From: Reticulitermes speratus | Lineage: Eukaryota; Arthropoda; Insecta; Blattodea; Rhinotermitidae | Assembly (NCBI GenBank): GCA_021186555.1 | Contig: JAJKFL010000237.1 | Span: 41,069,258-41,133,257, forward strand | Reading direction: 5' to 3' | DNA length: 64,000 nt | Part shown: piece after piece, positions 31,195 through 40,290 of the stretch | Layout: every line of letters begins with the position of its first letter | Position numbering within the stretch: the stretch's first letter is position 1 | The notes under the pieces: generated by a model | Seen by the model: only the letters and a program-made list of their open reading frames with translations | Databases searched by the model: none | What the model was told of the DNA's origin: nothing | Made by a program: the position numbers and the translations under genes

Positions 31195-33375
31195 GTGTAC
31201 AAGATACAGGTAAGTTGTCTGTGTGTACAAGATACAGGTAAAGTTGTCTGTGTGTACAAGATACAGGTAAAGTTGTCTGTGTGTACAAGATACAGGTCAA
31301 GTTGTCTGTGTGTACAAGATACAGGTCAAGTTGTCTGTGTGCACAAGATACAGGTAAAGTTGTCTGTGTGTACAAGATACAGGTAAAGTTGTCTGTGTGT
31401 ACAAGATACAGGTCAAGTTGTCTGTGTGTACAAGATACAGGTAAAGTTGTCTGTGTGTACAAGATACAGGTAAAGTTCTCTGTGTGTACAAGATACAGGT
31501 AAAGTTGTCTGTGTGCACAAGATACAGGTCAAGTTGTCTGTGTGTACAAGATACAGGTAAAGTTGTCTGTGTGTACAAGATACAGGTAAAGTTGTCTGTG
31601 TGTACAAGATACAGGTCAAGTTGTCTGTGTGTACAAGATACAGGTCAAGTTGTCTGTGTGTACAAGATACAGGTAAGTTGTCTGTGTGTACAAGATACAG
31701 GTAAAGTTGTCTGTGTGCACAAGATACAGGTCAAGTTGTCTGTGTGACAAGATACAGGTTAATTTGTCTGTGTGCACAAGATACAGGTCAAGTTGTCTGT
31801 GTGTACAAGATACAGGTCAAGTTGTCTGTGTGTACAAGATACAGGTCAATATGTCTGTGTGCACAAGATACAGGTAAAGTTGTCTGTGTGTACAAGATAC
31901 AGGTCAATTTGTCTGTGTGCACAAGATACAGGTCAAGTTGTCTGTGTGTACAAGATACAGGTAAGTTGTCTGTGTGTACAAGATACAGGTAAAGTTGTCT
32001 GTGTGTACAAGATACAGGTCAAGTTGTCTGTGTGTACAAGATACAGGTAACGTTGTCTGTGTGTACAAGATACAGGTAAAGTTGTCTGTGTGTACAAGAT
32101 ACAGGTCAAGTTGTCTGTGTGCACAAGATACAGGTCAAGTTGTCTGTGTGTACAAGATACAGGTAAAGTTGTCTGTGTGTACAAGATACAGGTCAAGTTG
32201 TCTGTGTGCACAAGATACAGGTCAAGTTGTCTGTGTGCACAAGATACAGGTCAAGTTGTCTGTGTGTACAAGATACAGGTCAAGTTGTCTGTGTGCACAA
32301 GATACAGGTAAAGTTGTCTGTGTGCACAAGATACAGGTCAAGTTGTCTGTGTGTACAAGATACAGGTCAAGTTGTCTGTGTGCACAAGATACAGGTCAAG
32401 TTGTCTGTGTGCACAAGATACAGGTCAAGTTGTCTGTGTGTACAAGATACAGGTCAAGTTGTCTGTGTGCACAAGATACAGGTCAAGTTGTCTGTGTGCA
32501 CAAGATACAGGTCAAGTTGTCTGTGTGCACAAGATACAGGTCAAGTTGTCTGTGTGCCAGCATACGGTATACAGTAAGTCAATATGTCTGTGTGCACAAG
32601 ATACAGGTTCAAGTTAGTCTGTGTGGTACAAGATACAGGTCAGTTGTCTTGTGGCACAAGATACAGGTCAATGATGTCTGTGTGCACAAGAACAGGTCAC
32701 GTTGTCTGAGTGACAAGATACAGTCAATTGTCTGTGTGCACAAGATACAGGTCAAGATGTCTGTGTGACAAGATACAGGTAAAGTTGTTCGGATGTGCAC
32801 AAGATACAGGTACAAGTTGATCTGTGTGTACAAGATACAGTCAAGTTGTCTGTGGTTACAAGAATACAGGTAATGTTGTCTGTGTGTACAAGATACAGGT
32901 ACAAGTTGTCTGTGTGCTACAAGATACAGGTCAAGTTGTCTGTGTGCACAAGATACAGGTCAAGTTGTCTGTGTGTACAAGATACAGGTAAAGTTGTCTG
33001 TGTGTACAAGATACAGGTCAAGTTGTCTGTGTGCACAAGATACAGGTCAAGTTGTCTGTGTGCACAAGATACAGGTCAAGTTGTCTGTGTGTACAAGATA
33101 CAGGTCAAGTTGTCTGTGTGCACAAGATACAGGTAAAGTTGTCTGTGTGCACAAGATACAGGTCAAGTTGTCTGTGTGTACAAGATACAGGTCAAGTTGT
33201 CTGTGTGCACAAGATACAGGTCAAGTTGTCTGTGTGCACAAGATACAGGTCAAGTTGTCTGTGTGCACAAGATACAGGTCAAGTTGTCTGTGTGCACAAG
33301 ATACAGGTCAAGTTGTCTGTGTGCACAAGATACAGGTCAAGTTGTCTGTGTGCACAAGATACAGGTCAAGTTGTC
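31195..33375. repeat. 29-bp tandem array
   Basis: About 75 copies of 'CAAGATACAGGTCAAGTTGT' plus CTGTGTGTA. Two positions alternate between two states: GTAAAG or GTCAAG, and GTGTAC or GTGCAC. The left side mixes all four types. The right end (33190-33375) is almost uniformly GTCAAG plus GTGCAC. 32560-32930 is disrupted by many small indels. The ORFs are by-products. Confidence 0.95.
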
Positions 33376-33454
33376 TCTGTCCACGCCATGACGGCGTATA
33401 CGGGGAGTACAAGTATAGCTTGACCAATTCTTTACTTCGGCATTTCATGAAGTT

Positions 33455-33565
33455 TATGGTCAACTTCACGCACCGGCCGCTTTACCCCCGGAGAAAGAGC
33501 CTCCGGCACCCACTGAATAGTAGGCTGGGTGGGCCCCAGAGGCGGTCTGGACGTTTTGGAGAATT
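33455..33565 (-). mobile_element. SINE-C fragment
   Basis: Middle part of the body only ('CGGCCGCTTTACCCCCGGAG', 'GGCTGGGTGGGCCCC'). Confidence 0.7.
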
Positions 33566-33578
33566 GAAAAGCCTTACT

Positions 33579-33685
33579 TCTTGACCCTTGAAGATGGGAC
33601 CAATACATTGTCCCGAAACGTCGGTAAAGGATTACAACTCGACACTGCGTAATAGCGTAGAAGAGCGCGGATGTCACAAACAGAG
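33579..33685. mobile_element. foldback element F, single right arm
   Basis: 'CTTGACCCTTGAAGATGGG' through 'CCCGAAACGTCGGTAAAGG' with no left arm. Joined directly to the SINE-C fragment. Confidence 0.65.
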
Positions 33686-33956
33686 TGTTGTTAGTAGCAG
33701 CGTTTTGGGAAGGTACTTTGTAGGCAAAATCTGCTAGTGGTTTTATTAAATATTGTTACAATGACAATTTAATTTGTTAAGTTAAATGATTTCGGTGCAG
33801 AACAATAAAGTTAAGTAATGTGTGAACTAACTAAAAACGTAATATTTCAAGAGAAATAAATAATTTTTATATAAATTTATATTACGCTGTTTTAGACATA
33901 CACCAACAAAATGCACAAATTAATAAAGATGCAAATTAGCTCCTTATCATAATTTT

Positions 33957-34001
33957 AACCCTACACGCGTTTCAGCTCTTTATGAGCCATCATCAGGGGT
34001 T
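33957..34001 (-). ncRNA. hammerhead-ribozyme-like motif
   Basis: Minus strand: AACCC pairs with GGGTT. Core CUGAUGA (33996-33990), extra U, helix II GGCTC/GAGCT (one G-U), GAA, ACGC/GTGT helix III (one G-U), A at the cleavage position. The sequence upstream on this strand (34300-34010) has a short ORF (34122-34307) without a recognised domain. Confidence 0.6.
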
Positions 34002-34418
34002 TTCCTTATAAAAAGTGCTTTTCAAATGCTGGATCTGTTGATGACACTTGTAAAGTTATGCACTATTTTAGAGCATAAAAACACTCGTTCATAAGTTAAA
34101 AACATGAGTCATAAATTATAGTTAAAATGATGATTTGTTAAAAAATGATAACTTGTTATAAAAACACTGTTCACTGCGTCTATTATATAGAGATATGTTC
34201 GCATTTCTAGAAGTTACGCTGATTGCTTTGTTGCATAAAGTTTGAAGTCCGTTATTTACATAGAGATGTAAAATTGATCTGAGCCGATCCAGTTCCCTTT
34301 GTAGCATTGTTGTGTAGCTTCAAACTTTATTATTATTGCACAAAACATTAACTGCTAATACAGGCTGCTCTAAAAGTTATTAACGACTGCATAAGATAGT
34401 GTCATGTACTTACAGAAT

Positions 34419-34731
34419 GGGGGCACGCGGTGGCGCTGTTGGTTGAGGCACTGCGCTACAAGCCGGAAGGTCGCGGGTTCGATTCCTGATGGTGTCATTG
34501 CAATTTTTCCTTGACATAATCGTTTCGGTCGCACTATGGCCCTGGGGTCGACTCAGCCTCTAACAGAAATGAGTACCAGGAATCTTTCCTGGGAGGTAAA
34601 GGAGGCCGGTGCGTAGGGCTGACAACCTTACCAACTTCATGTGCCGATTGTCTAAAATCCTGGGAGCCTTGACCTCCTGGAGCCCTAAGGGCCTGTCCAG
34701 GCCTGTAATGGGATAGCTGTACTTTTTCTTT
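34419..34731 (+). mobile_element. SINE-A with TSD
   Basis: Full copy flanked by 'TACTTACAGAAT' (34407-34418) and 'TACTTAGAGAAT' (34732-34743), one mismatch. Confidence 0.92.
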
Positions 34732-34744
34732 TACTTAGAGAATT

Positions 34745-35775
34745 TGATCATGCCGTTTGACATGTAGCCTAATCTACCATTTTGAGTGCCCACCTTCGAT
34801 TTTAATAAGAAGTCAGCAGACTGTACATAACTAACCAGCTTATACATTATGTATGTTATGTTTATAAGTATATACTTTATATTTTTAGACATATATGTGT
34901 ATATTTATTGTTATATGTTTTATAATAAACTATGAAAAATTTTCGCACAATTATTTACAGATAAATACAAAATTAAAGCACAAGTAGTTGTTTAAAATTT
35001 GAACACAAAGGAAAGGCAAACACAGCAACGTAAAGAGTGAATACGTTAAAAATAGCGTCATAGGGATGTACAGATATATTTTGTGTTCAATTAAGAATAT
35101 AGATAACACGTGTAAACTAATTTATAAAAATTAAACCGATATTAGTTAAACAGCAATTGCTTTATTTTCAATTTTCGATGAGTTTTTATTCTCAGTTTTG
35201 TTAATATAATTATTAATTTACAGCTCATTTTGGGCCTGAAGAAATTTCCCCGAGCGCATTAAGGGAAATAGAATATATCTCGTGTTGTATTGGACATTTG
35301 ACAAGAGGATTGATACAAGAAGAAACTAACAGTATTGTGTATCAACGAACGCAGAATGGTTGTAGCAAGATGTCAATTTACATATTAAAGCTATTGCCAA
35401 AACATATGAAACAGATTACGAACTGTCATGCACTTCAGGTACATATGTTCGTCGAAAACGTCGAAAACTTAGACGTTAGGTGGTGTGTCTGTGTATGTGT
35501 GTGTGTGGTGTCCCTCGCTGCTCTGCCGGTTCGCTTCCCGGTCAGTTAGGGAGGTTTGGTCGTGTCTCAGTATGACACACATGAAGCAGACACGTCGGGA
35601 CGCAACTGATACGTCCGCGTTATAAGGTGAACTTATTATATAAAACAATGAAAGTGGCAACGTGTCTGTCTGTCTGACTGTCTGTTCGCTTCCGCTGTGT
35701 TTTTGATAGCTTAGTGCAGTTTTACCTCCACTCGCCTTCATTACGTGGTGCTTTAAACAGTAATACTGACCTGAA
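34745..35775. other. AT-rich stretch, no feature recognised
   Basis: 'AATTTACAG' at about 35215-35222 resembles a splice acceptor before a short open stretch (35298-35549), but there is no motif or good donor. A GT-rich tract lies at 35482-35510. Confidence 0.35.
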
Positions 35776-35779
35776 TTAC

Positions 35780-36785
35780 ATTTTAAGATTCAGTCCGTAC
35801 CGCGCAGTAAACACACTCCGTCTCAGTTATACAAACCAGTCAGTTAATGTTGTACAGTGAAATAATCGCTGTTTGTTCTGAGATCCACACAAAACACATA
35901 AATACAGTCCGTACCGCGCGGTAAACACACTCCGTCTCAGTTATACAAACCAGTCAGTTAATGTTGTACAGTGAAATAATCGCTGTTTGTTCTGAGATCC
36001 ACACAAAACACATAAATACAGTCCGTACCGCGCAGTAAACACACTCCGTCTCAGTTATACAAACCAGTCAGTTAATGTTGTACAGTGAAATAATCGCTGT
36101 TTGTTCTGAGATCCACACAAAACACATAAATACAGTCCGTACCGCGCGGTAAACACACTCCGTCTCAGTTATACAAACCAGTCAGTTAATGTGTACAGTG
36201 AAATAATCGCTGTTTGTTCTGAGATCCACACAAAACACATAAATACAGTCCGTACCGCGCAGTAAACACACTCCGTCTCAGTTATACAAACCAGTCAGTT
36301 AATGTTGTACAGTGAAATAATCGCTGTTTGTTCTGAGATCCACACAAAACACATAAATACAGTCCGTACCGCGCGGTAAACACACTCCGTCTCAGTTATA
36401 CAAACCAGTCAGTTAATGTTGTACAGTGAAATAATCGCTGTTTGTTCTGAGATCCACACAAAACACATAAATACAGTCCGTACCGCGCAGTAAACACACT
36501 CCGTCTCAGTTATACAAACCAGTCAGTTAATGTTGTACAGTGAAATAATCGCTGTTTGTTCTGAGATCCACACAAAACACATAAATACAGTCCGTACCGC
36601 GCAGTAAACACACTCAGTCTCAGTTATACAAACCAGTCAGTTAATGTTGTACAGTGAAATAATCGCTGTTTGTTCTGAGATCCACACAAAACACATAAAT
36701 ACACTGTGTGGGCAGAACGTGGGATTTGTGAATGTTAACAGTGGTGGTACATATAGTAAACACTGGGTTTTATAGGGGGTTTAAT
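35780..36785 (+). repeat. 114-bp tandem repeat element, array 4
   Basis: Eight monomers in the array 1 orientation. Alternating units carry GCGCAG or GCGCGG, giving a two-unit pattern over much of the array. Ends with 'GTGTGGGCAGAACGTGGG' and 'CACTGGGTTTTATAGGG'. Confidence 0.9.
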
Positions 36786-36811
36786 TAAGCACATGGCAAC
36801 TTTGCCCTCAC

Positions 36812-36958
36812 GGCGGTGAAAGTACATGTGTTCCAGTCCCTCTAGACACACGCAGCCTACAGCTCCGCATGTACCGCACAATACCGTCGACAAAAGATAA
36901 AAAAGAAGAAACAGCATGGCAATGGCGACAGAAACTGGGTCAATGTAGGATGACGTCA
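36812..36958 (-). CDS. candidate exon with a hydrophobic segment (weak)
   Basis: On the minus strand a pyrimidine-rich tract ends CCATCTTAG at 36959. It is followed by an open stretch containing 'SVAIAMLFLLFYLLSTVLCG', a plausible membrane or signal segment, then a Cys-rich part 'TCGAVGCVCLEGLEHMYFHR'. A possible donor, CGCC|GTGAGG, ends the exon at 36812. This would be 147 nt, phase 1 to phase 1, matching the phase of the donor at 53705. The evidence is only splice-like signals and composition, with no family recognised. It could be chance. Confidence 0.25.
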
Positions 36959-36959
36959 C

Positions 36960-37299
36960 TAAGATGGAGCACGTAAGAAGGAGCAGGCAGTGACAGGTGC
37001 ACGACGTGACTCATATGGTCATACGAAGCTAAGATACGTGGTACGTGCTCGAAATGAGTTCAGGGCAGGCCTCGAATTTCAAAATTTTATGAATCCTAAC
37101 GGTTAGAGAATATCTGTCATTAAGCTTCAATTTGGTGCTTTTATACGAACCAGGAAGCCGTTTCGGCCCGATTCGTGCAAGTGTTATTCGCCGCGTCTGC
37201 TTTGAGAATCTGACTGTCGCTCAGCTGTTATGGAGATCTGACGATGGATTGCTGTGTTTTCGAGAGCCTATACCATGCTAATGCTACCCTTAGACCCAA
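36960..37299. other. no feature recognised
   Basis: Unique sequence before the 46-bp array. Confidence 0.4.
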
Positions 37300-37935
37300 G
37301 AGTTCATCACTACCACCACAAAAGTCTCCCGTCAGTTCGCTCCAGTTCATCACCGCCACCACAAAAGTCTCCCGTCAGTTCGCTCCAGTTCATCACCGCC
37401 ACCACAAAAGTCTCCCAACGTCAGTTCGCTCCAGTTCATCACTACCACAACAAAAGTCTCCCAACGTCAGTTCGTTCCAGTTCATCACCGCCACCACAAA
37501 GGCTCCGTCAGTTCGCTCCAGTTCATCACTACCACCACAAAAGTCTCCCAACGTCAGTTCGCTCCAGTTCATCACCGCCACCACAAAAGTCTCCCGTCAG
37601 TTCGCTCCAGTTCAGTTCATCACCGCCACCACAAAAGTCTCCCAACGTCAGTTCGCTCCAGTTCATCACCGCCACCACAAAAGTCTCCCAACGTCAGTTC
37701 GCTCCAGTTCATCACCGCCACCACAAAAGTCTCCCAACGTCAGTTCGCTCCAGTTCATCACCGCCACCACAAAAGTCTCCCAACGTCAGTTCGCTCCAGT
37801 TCATCACCGCCACCACAAAAGTCTCCCAACGTCAGTTCGCTCCAGTTCATCACCGCCACCACAAAAGTCTCCCAACGTCAGTTCGCTCCAGTTCATCACC
37901 GCCACCACAAAAGTCTCCCAACGCCAGTTCGCTCA
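37300..37935. repeat. 46-bp tandem array
   Basis: About 14 units of 'CCCAACGTCAGTTCGCTCCA' plus 'GTTCATCACCGCCACCACAA' plus AAGTCT. Left units lack AAC (43 bp), right units are uniform 46-mers. A six-base duplication ('CAGTTCAGTTCA') occurs at about 37610. Confidence 0.93.
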
Positions 37936-38035
37936 ACTTTCCGTAACGACTCAGTTTCGAAAAAAAATCTTCCATCAAATATTCACAAACGCTCTCACAT
38001 TTTCGCCAGTCACAAACATGTCTACATATGAACCT

Positions 38036-38200
38036 TGACTTCAGGCTTCCGCCGCGATGTTGATGTAGTCTGCGGTCTTTTGGGTGATTACATGGCGTCG
38101 TACTATGAAATCTTCGGTTTCCTGGGATGTTACGCAGAATATATTGGTAGTTAGTTACCGACGTTTCGGGACAACCTATCGCTCCCATTTAAGCCGCAGT
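38036..38200. mobile_element. foldback element F, mixed left arms
   Basis: 'TTCAGGCTTCCGCCGCGAT' and 'GATTACATGGCGTCGT' are joined to a second subfamily arm, 'GTTAGTTACCGACGTTTCGG'. No complete right arm. Confidence 0.6.
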
Positions 38201-38281
38201 GGAAGCTTGAAGTCGCACATCTCTACTTATATATCTATAGTCCGACAAATGTACAATTTAATCACATTAATTGTGTAACAC

Positions 38282-38328
38282 AGTCCTACATGTTTCGAAC
38301 CCTTAATTTGGGTTCATCTTCAGGGACT
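38282..38328 (-). ncRNA. hammerhead-ribozyme-like motif
   Basis: Minus strand: AGTCC/GGACT stem I (5 bp), CUGAAGA, extra U, 6-bp helix II GAACCC/GGGTTC with a 7-nt loop, GAA, ACATGT, A. The most complete motif in the window. Confidence 0.68.
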
Positions 38329-38400
38329 CATTATTTCAAATTAGACAATTTTACATCAAATGTACGAATTAATGTAAAAGTGTGTAATTTGAGATGATGA

Positions 38401-38445
38401 GTCCCTGAGGATGAACCCAAATTAAGGGTTCGAAACATGTAGGAC
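38401..38445 (+). ncRNA. hammerhead-ribozyme-like motif
   Basis: GTCC/GGAC stem I, CUGAGGA 38405-38411, extra U, GAACCC/GGGTTC helix II, GAA 38432-38434, ACATGT 38435-38440, A38441. The only core difference from its partner is the free N7 base. Confidence 0.66.
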
Positions 38446-38524
38446 AGTGAAATTACACAATTAATGTGATTAAATTGTACATTTGTCGGACTATAAATAT
38501 AGAGATAAAATGTACGGAATGAAT

Positions 38525-38610
38525 AATACAGAGCATACACAAAAGAATGGTGCGGTTTTAATAGAGAACACTATTAAAACCGCACCATTCTTTTGTGTAT
38601 GCCCTGTATT
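38525..38610. repeat. 40-bp-stem hairpin
   Basis: 38533-38564 and 38571-38602 are perfect 32-bp reverse complements ('GCATACACAAAAGAATGGTG' at the base) around the 6-nt loop AGAACA. One mismatch (38532/38603) and seven more pairs extend it to 40 bp. Confidence 0.95.
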
Positions 38611-38701
38611 AGGTTTATGTCGACTTATCTTACATATTTTGGTCTTTGTCAACTTTATTGCATCATTCGCTGTAACAATCCCAGATTACACAGCAATGTA
38701 G

Positions 38702-38880
38702 ACGAGATCTGCGCTCTTATGGGATATTACGCAGCGCTGAGTGATAGTTCTGTACCGACGTTTCGAGACAACCTATCTGTCCTATCTTCAAGGGTCAAGA
38801 TGTCCAAGAAAAAAAAACTTTATTTTTGGACTGCTTGGCCCCGGTAAATCCACTGCGTTCTTTCGAAACGTCGGGAATAT
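38702..38880. mobile_element. foldback element F, diverged
   Basis: 'GAGATCTGCGCTCTTATGGG' and 'CCGACGTTTCGAGACAACC', with a weak inverted counterpart near 38855 ('TTTCGAAACGTCGGGAA'). Confidence 0.55.
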
Positions 38881-39044
38881 CTGACCCACAGCGTCACATT
38901 CCAGAATCCTCACCAGCACCCATGCCAGAACCTCACGTTCTGCAACTACTTCAGTGCTTACCAAACGTTCTTCCTCGCAGAATATTTTGGACTTTGAGAA
39001 ATATCCAAGAATTCTCAAATCATTTTCTTTTTATGCCGCAACAA

Positions 39045-39285
39045 CCCCTTGGGGGCCTAGGACTCCTCATTATCGAGGCTTCACGATCACACTCAGACAC
39101 ACCACACTCGGTAGGACTTCTCTTGACGAGTGATCAGCCCGTCGCAGAGACCTCTACCTGACAACACACAACACTCACAACAGACAGACATCCATGCGCC
39201 CAGCGGGATTCGAACCCGCAATCCCAGCAAGCGAGCGGACGCAGACCCACGCCTTAGACAGCGCGGCCACTGAGATCGGCCCTCA
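39045..39285 (-). mobile_element. SINE-B
   Basis: Minus-strand copy: 'GCTTCACGATCACACTCAG', 'GGGATTCGAACCCGCAATCC', head ending 'GCGCGGCCACTGAGATCGG' near 39280. Confidence 0.85.
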
Positions 39286-39380
39286 CATTCTTGCTCACGT
39301 AAATAGTATCCGGATGATAAGTATCCAAAATTAAAAATTCATACTTCGTAATTGATTTTAAATAGCTACGAATACGTACC

Positions 39381-39608
39381 GAAATTTTCATTGACATAAT
39401 CGTTTCGGTCGCACTATGGCCCTGGGGTCGACTCAGCCTCTAACAGAAATGAGTACCAGGAATATTTCCTGGGGGGTAAAGGCTGCCGGTGCGTAGGGCT
39501 GACAACTTTACCACCTTTATGTGCCGATTGTCTATAAATCTGTGAGCCTCAACCTCCTGTAACCCTAAGGGCCTGTCCAGGCCTGTAATGGGGTTGCTTT
39601 ACTATTTT
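39381..39608 (+). mobile_element. SINE-A, 5'-truncated
   Basis: Starts within the body ('TTTTCATTGACATAATCG'); the tRNA head is absent. 'TACGAATACGTACC' (39367-39380) and 'TACGAATGCACACC' (39609-39622) look like the target duplication (11 of 14 match). Confidence 0.85.
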
Positions 39609-39622
39609 TACGAATGCACACC

Positions 39623-40195
39623 AGTAGCACACGTAACAATGCAGTGCATGATTTGACCTTAATTAAAATGAGTATCGTTTGCTTCGTGGGCGCAGGAAGT
39701 TCCTTAATCAGATATCCTAACGGTCAAACGAAATAGACACATCGTCATTTAAAGAAGTTCCGAGATAATTTTTAACAAAACATTATTCCTTTAACAAAAA
39801 GCAAATCAACTTCAAAGTAGCCATTACAGAATTGTATCCAAGGATCAAGTGGGAACTGGTTGGATCCGCCGAGCACACTTTGGTAACCCCTGCACTACTT
39901 TGTTTAAACTAGCAGAAGAAACAACTTCTGTTCGGAACGATAAAAAGACTTTCAAAAAGAAGGCAAAAGTTTCCAAAAGTCAGTGTTAAAGTCTACAACT
40001 TGAACGTAGTCGGAATTTGCTCAAGTGAAAACTTTATGAAGAAATAAGCCGTTAAATTGTGTAATTACCGATTTATAGTTCTGGACAGCGTCAACCGCTA
40101 CTACGAAACTTTGAAGAAAACCAGGCGTCATAAACACCTTACTATACAGCGTCGTTAAACATTTAAAGACCAAAAAAGTGAAAGTAATTATTTTA
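39623..40195. other. no feature recognised
   Basis: AT-rich unique sequence. No gene supported. Confidence 0.4.
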
Positions 40196-40199
40196 TTCA

Positions 40200-40290
40200 A
40201 TGCTCCCAGATATGCAAAATAGCATTGCTTTTTTGGAACGTTCCCAGGCTTCGCCCGTTTGTCCTTCTGATAAAAGCAACATGTAGATGG
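40200..40290 (-). mobile_element. SINE-D2 3' tail at the edge of the satellite
   Basis: Read on the minus strand it gives 'GGACAAACGGGCGAAGCCTG' then 'GGAACGTTCC..GCAATGCT', matching the SINE-D2 3' end at 51590-51660 and the fragment at 58-240. It joins the first satellite monomer near 40291. Confidence 0.8.

Larger units (their letters stand above)
38220..38510. mobile_element. palindromic element with two opposed hammerhead-like motifs
   Basis: 'ATAGTCCGACAAATGTACAAT' at 38233 is mirrored by 'ATTGTACATTTGTCGGACTAT' at 38475. Arms of about 100 bp each contain one ribozyme core, on opposite strands. The centre (38340-38395) is AT-rich. Confidence 0.82.

Noticed and set aside
31034-33584. Long ORFs over the 29-bp array, up to 264 codons
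   Set aside because: Present on both strands and in several frames with the same periodicity. Not coding.
35298-35549. Plus-strand exon after an acceptor-like AATTTACAG
   Set aside because: No domain, no convincing donor, runs into a GT-rich tract.
37244-38038. 264-codon Ser/His-rich ORF
   Set aside because: 46-bp array read through. Two overlapping frames give similarly long products.
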